Source: Paramecium sonneborni
Lineage: Eukaryota > Ciliophora > Oligohymenophorea > Peniculida > Parameciidae
DNA: 11,264 nucleotides
NCBI GenBank assembly: GCA_905182985.1
Contig: CAJJDN010000045.1
Location: 579,275 to 590,538, forward strand
Direction of reading: 5' to 3'
The position numbers were made by a program, and so were the translations under genes. The notes under the pieces were generated by a model. That model was given only the letters and a program-made list of their open reading frames with translations. It was not told the DNA's origin and did no database searches. Positions 9,614 through 11,264 of this stretch are shown in pieces (within the stretch, counting starts at the first letter, position 1; every line of letters starts with the position of its first letter).

Positions 9614-10174
9614 TTAAAGAACTTATATAAAATTGAAAATTACTTTAAATTTTTTTTTAGTTTTCTATAATTATTTTGTATTAGTTATAACACAAAATAA
9701 ATCGAAAAGAAATTTTTAGAAATCCAATTATTTTTTGTGAAAATATTGTTTTAAAGAAACAAAAAGCATAAAAAAGAATTTTAATAGAATTTGAATAAAT
9801 ATGAGTATATTTAGGAAAGTTTAAGACATAACTTATTCTATTCTTATTCATAAAAGTCATTTATTTATTTATTAAAAATTCTTAGATATTAAAGAATAAT
9901 CAAAACGTTAAGGAACGCTAGGATGCTGAAAGGGAAATATAAGTAAATTTTGCAAAAATATTAATAATTCAAATTTAATTCGAAGCTCTTTTGTGAATAT
10001 TCAGATGATTAATTAATTTTAGTTATGGATAAATTTGAATCTAATTTACAGAAACTTGATGAATAGAAAAAAAAATTAATGATAAGAAAAATTTTTGATT
10101 ATGATTTTGAAATCCTCTAAAGTGTCCAAAGGAATATCAAGCATCAAAATAAATTGGTTAAATTTGAGAAATGA
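9614..10174 (+). CDS. Weak candidate coiled-coil frame (TAA/TAG as Gln, TGA stop)
   Basis: The plus frame after TGA 9611 is open for 186 codons to TGA 10172-10174 if TAA/TAG encode Gln. From an in-frame ATG at 10025, the last 49 codons read as a charged, leucine-spaced helix (MDKFESNLQKLDE, then Lys-rich, then IFDYDFEILQSVQ), using TAG at 10064 and TAA at 10118 as Gln. In those 49 codons GC by position is about 33/8/24% with G favoured at position 1, which is coding-like. Over the whole frame it is about 20/13/23%, which is not. The reading stays coherent past the TGA in the same frame, with further TGA at 10274. I recognise no family. It could be the end of a ciliate gene whose upstream exons lie in other frames, or chance in A-rich DNA. 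Confidence 0.2.
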
Positions 10175-11027
10175 ATATAACCTTTTATAAATGATATTAA
10201 TCTATTAACTTTAAGAGTGACATATAATAAATATTTGAATAATCGTAAAATTGAATTAAAGGGTGATGCATTGTGATATTATGAGCAAAACTCAAACATA
10301 AAATAATAAAGCATAATTAAGTAATAAATAAATTCATTAAGAATTTGGCATCCCTTAATAACCCTAATTCTTATTAATCGTAATTTTAAAAAATTTTTGA
10401 ACATTTTAGAAACCATTAATACCCAAACTCAAGTATAATTTAAGAAAAATCATTTCTAATCGATAAGATAATTACTTACCTTTATTTTGTTATATTTAAA
10501 ATAATTTTAGGAATGATCGTGATAGTCTTTTAATGATACAATTAAAAACAAGTTTTCGTTTATTTATAAAATTTACTAGTGGATTTTATTTACCAAAAGA
10601 CTTTATTGGATTGATCAAATTTTTTAATTTTAGATTGAAAAATTGATTACGAATAATTAAATCAAATAAGAGAATATCTAAGTAATTTGGAACTTATTTG
10701 TTTATAGAAATAAATAATGATCTAAGAAATTAATAAAAAATTAAATAGAAAATATTTTGTTAAGTTCAAAATAATTAAACTTAATTATTTAAATTGTAGT
10801 ATTTTTAGAATCCTTTAGAATTAAAGTTTAAATCATTTTAATCATTGATTCATTTAAAGAGGAATGTAGAATTTTTTCATCTTTAAGAAAACATTCCTTT
10901 CTCATAATTTAGACAGTTTTTAATGCTTGTTTTTTTTGGCATATGCTAATATCACCAATATTTGTCATGCTTCTAGGACATTAACCTCAATATATTCCTA
11001 TTAACTCAATTTAAAATTCTATCTACA
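10175..11027. other. AT-rich DNA, no assigned gene
   Basis: There is no frame open in the standard code. The plus frame of the preceding candidate can be continued through this stretch only if TGA is also read as sense. An inverted pair AGGAATGT (10860-10867) and ACATTCCT (10891-10898) with a 23-nt loop lies about 130 bp beyond the 3' end of the minus-strand cysteine-rich frame. It could be a structural element, but nothing else supports it. Confidence 0.4.
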
Positions 11028-11231
11028 TTAACAGTTATGTTTGTAACAAGTATTTTTAGGTTCATGATTCAAATCCTTGCAATCCTCGAATACTTGAATA
11101 ATGATGCCCTTTCCACGTATAGGAAAACAATTAAACGAATTGGCTTCAAAACCTTTTTTACATTTTCGGCAGAGCAGTATATAAATAAATTTTATTATAT
11201 TAACCATCAAAAGATTGAAAATTTCCATCAT
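11028..11231 (-). CDS. Candidate small cysteine-rich peptide, possibly secreted
   Basis: This is a 67-codon frame from ATG-ATG to TAA on the minus strand. Residues about 5-21 are hydrophobic (FNLLMVNIIKFIYILLC, with one Lys), resembling a weak signal peptide or membrane segment. The remaining 46 residues are polar and basic. Cysteines fall at 21, 24, 35, 51, 62 and 67, with a CRKCKKGFEANSFNC motif. Six Cys in 47 residues is well above what this composition predicts. If TAA/TAG are Gln, the frame is open from the window edge at 11264 to TGA 10965-10967 and adds another Cys (HNCQC), like the cysteine-rich repeats common in ciliate surface proteins. GC by codon position (about 33/24/30%) is not clearly coding, and 67 codons is near the chance maximum. 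I recognise no named family. Confidence 0.25.
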   Translation of the reverse strand: MMEIFNLLMVNIIKFIYILLCRKCKKGFEANSFNCFPIRGKGIIIQVFEDCKDLNHEPKNTCYKHNC

Positions 11232-11264
11232 TTAATCATTCTATAAACAACGGAACTTAATTAA

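Noticed and set aside
11037..11246. 69-codon plus-strand ATG frame overlapping the minus cysteine-rich frame
   Set aside because: Its codon-position GC is about 29/22/33% with the third position highest, it has no recognisable motif, and its length is within chance. It overlaps almost fully with the cysteine-rich frame on the other strand, which has more distinctive content.

Overview
This is a very AT-rich window. Hand counts of sampled stretches give about 10-20% GC, with islands near 30%. I find no gene that can be called with confidence. Under the standard code, stop codons are dense in all six frames, and the two longest ATG-to-stop frames (67 and 69 codons) overlap each other on opposite strands at the right edge. 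Long homopolymers are scarce (longest A or T runs about 9-10). There are no telomere-like repeats, rRNA or tRNA that I could recognise. The composition fits an AT-rich eukaryote. A ciliate, possibly germline-limited or intergenic DNA, is my preferred guess because several frames become longer if TAA/TAG are read as Gln. An intergenic region of another AT-rich protist, microsporidian or anaerobic fungus is not excluded. No marker gene settles it.

Layout: positions 1-959 are featureless AT-rich DNA. Positions 960-1480 are a GC-richer island that looks like decayed coding DNA but has no intact frame. Positions 1481-5100 are featureless. Positions 5160-5844 hold the clearest feature, a tandem array with an exact 127-bp period and about 5.4 copies. 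Positions 6663-6769 hold a second clear feature, a nearly perfect inverted repeat with a 47-bp stem and 12-nt loop, bounded by TA. Positions 7080-7610 are a second GC-richer, purine-rich (on the minus strand) island containing the longest TGA-free frame of the window. Two further TGA-free frames lie at 8610-9098 and 9614-10174 on the plus strand. The right edge (11028-11231, minus) holds a small cysteine-rich reading frame.

The well-supported content is structural: the tandem array and the fold-back repeat. All protein-coding calls are low confidence. With TGA as the only stop and this base composition, TGA is expected about once per 60 codons, so runs of 150-280 codons are expected by chance in a window this size. 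Any TGA-free frame in such DNA reads as a plausible Q/N/K/I-rich protein, so plausibility of the translation is weak evidence.
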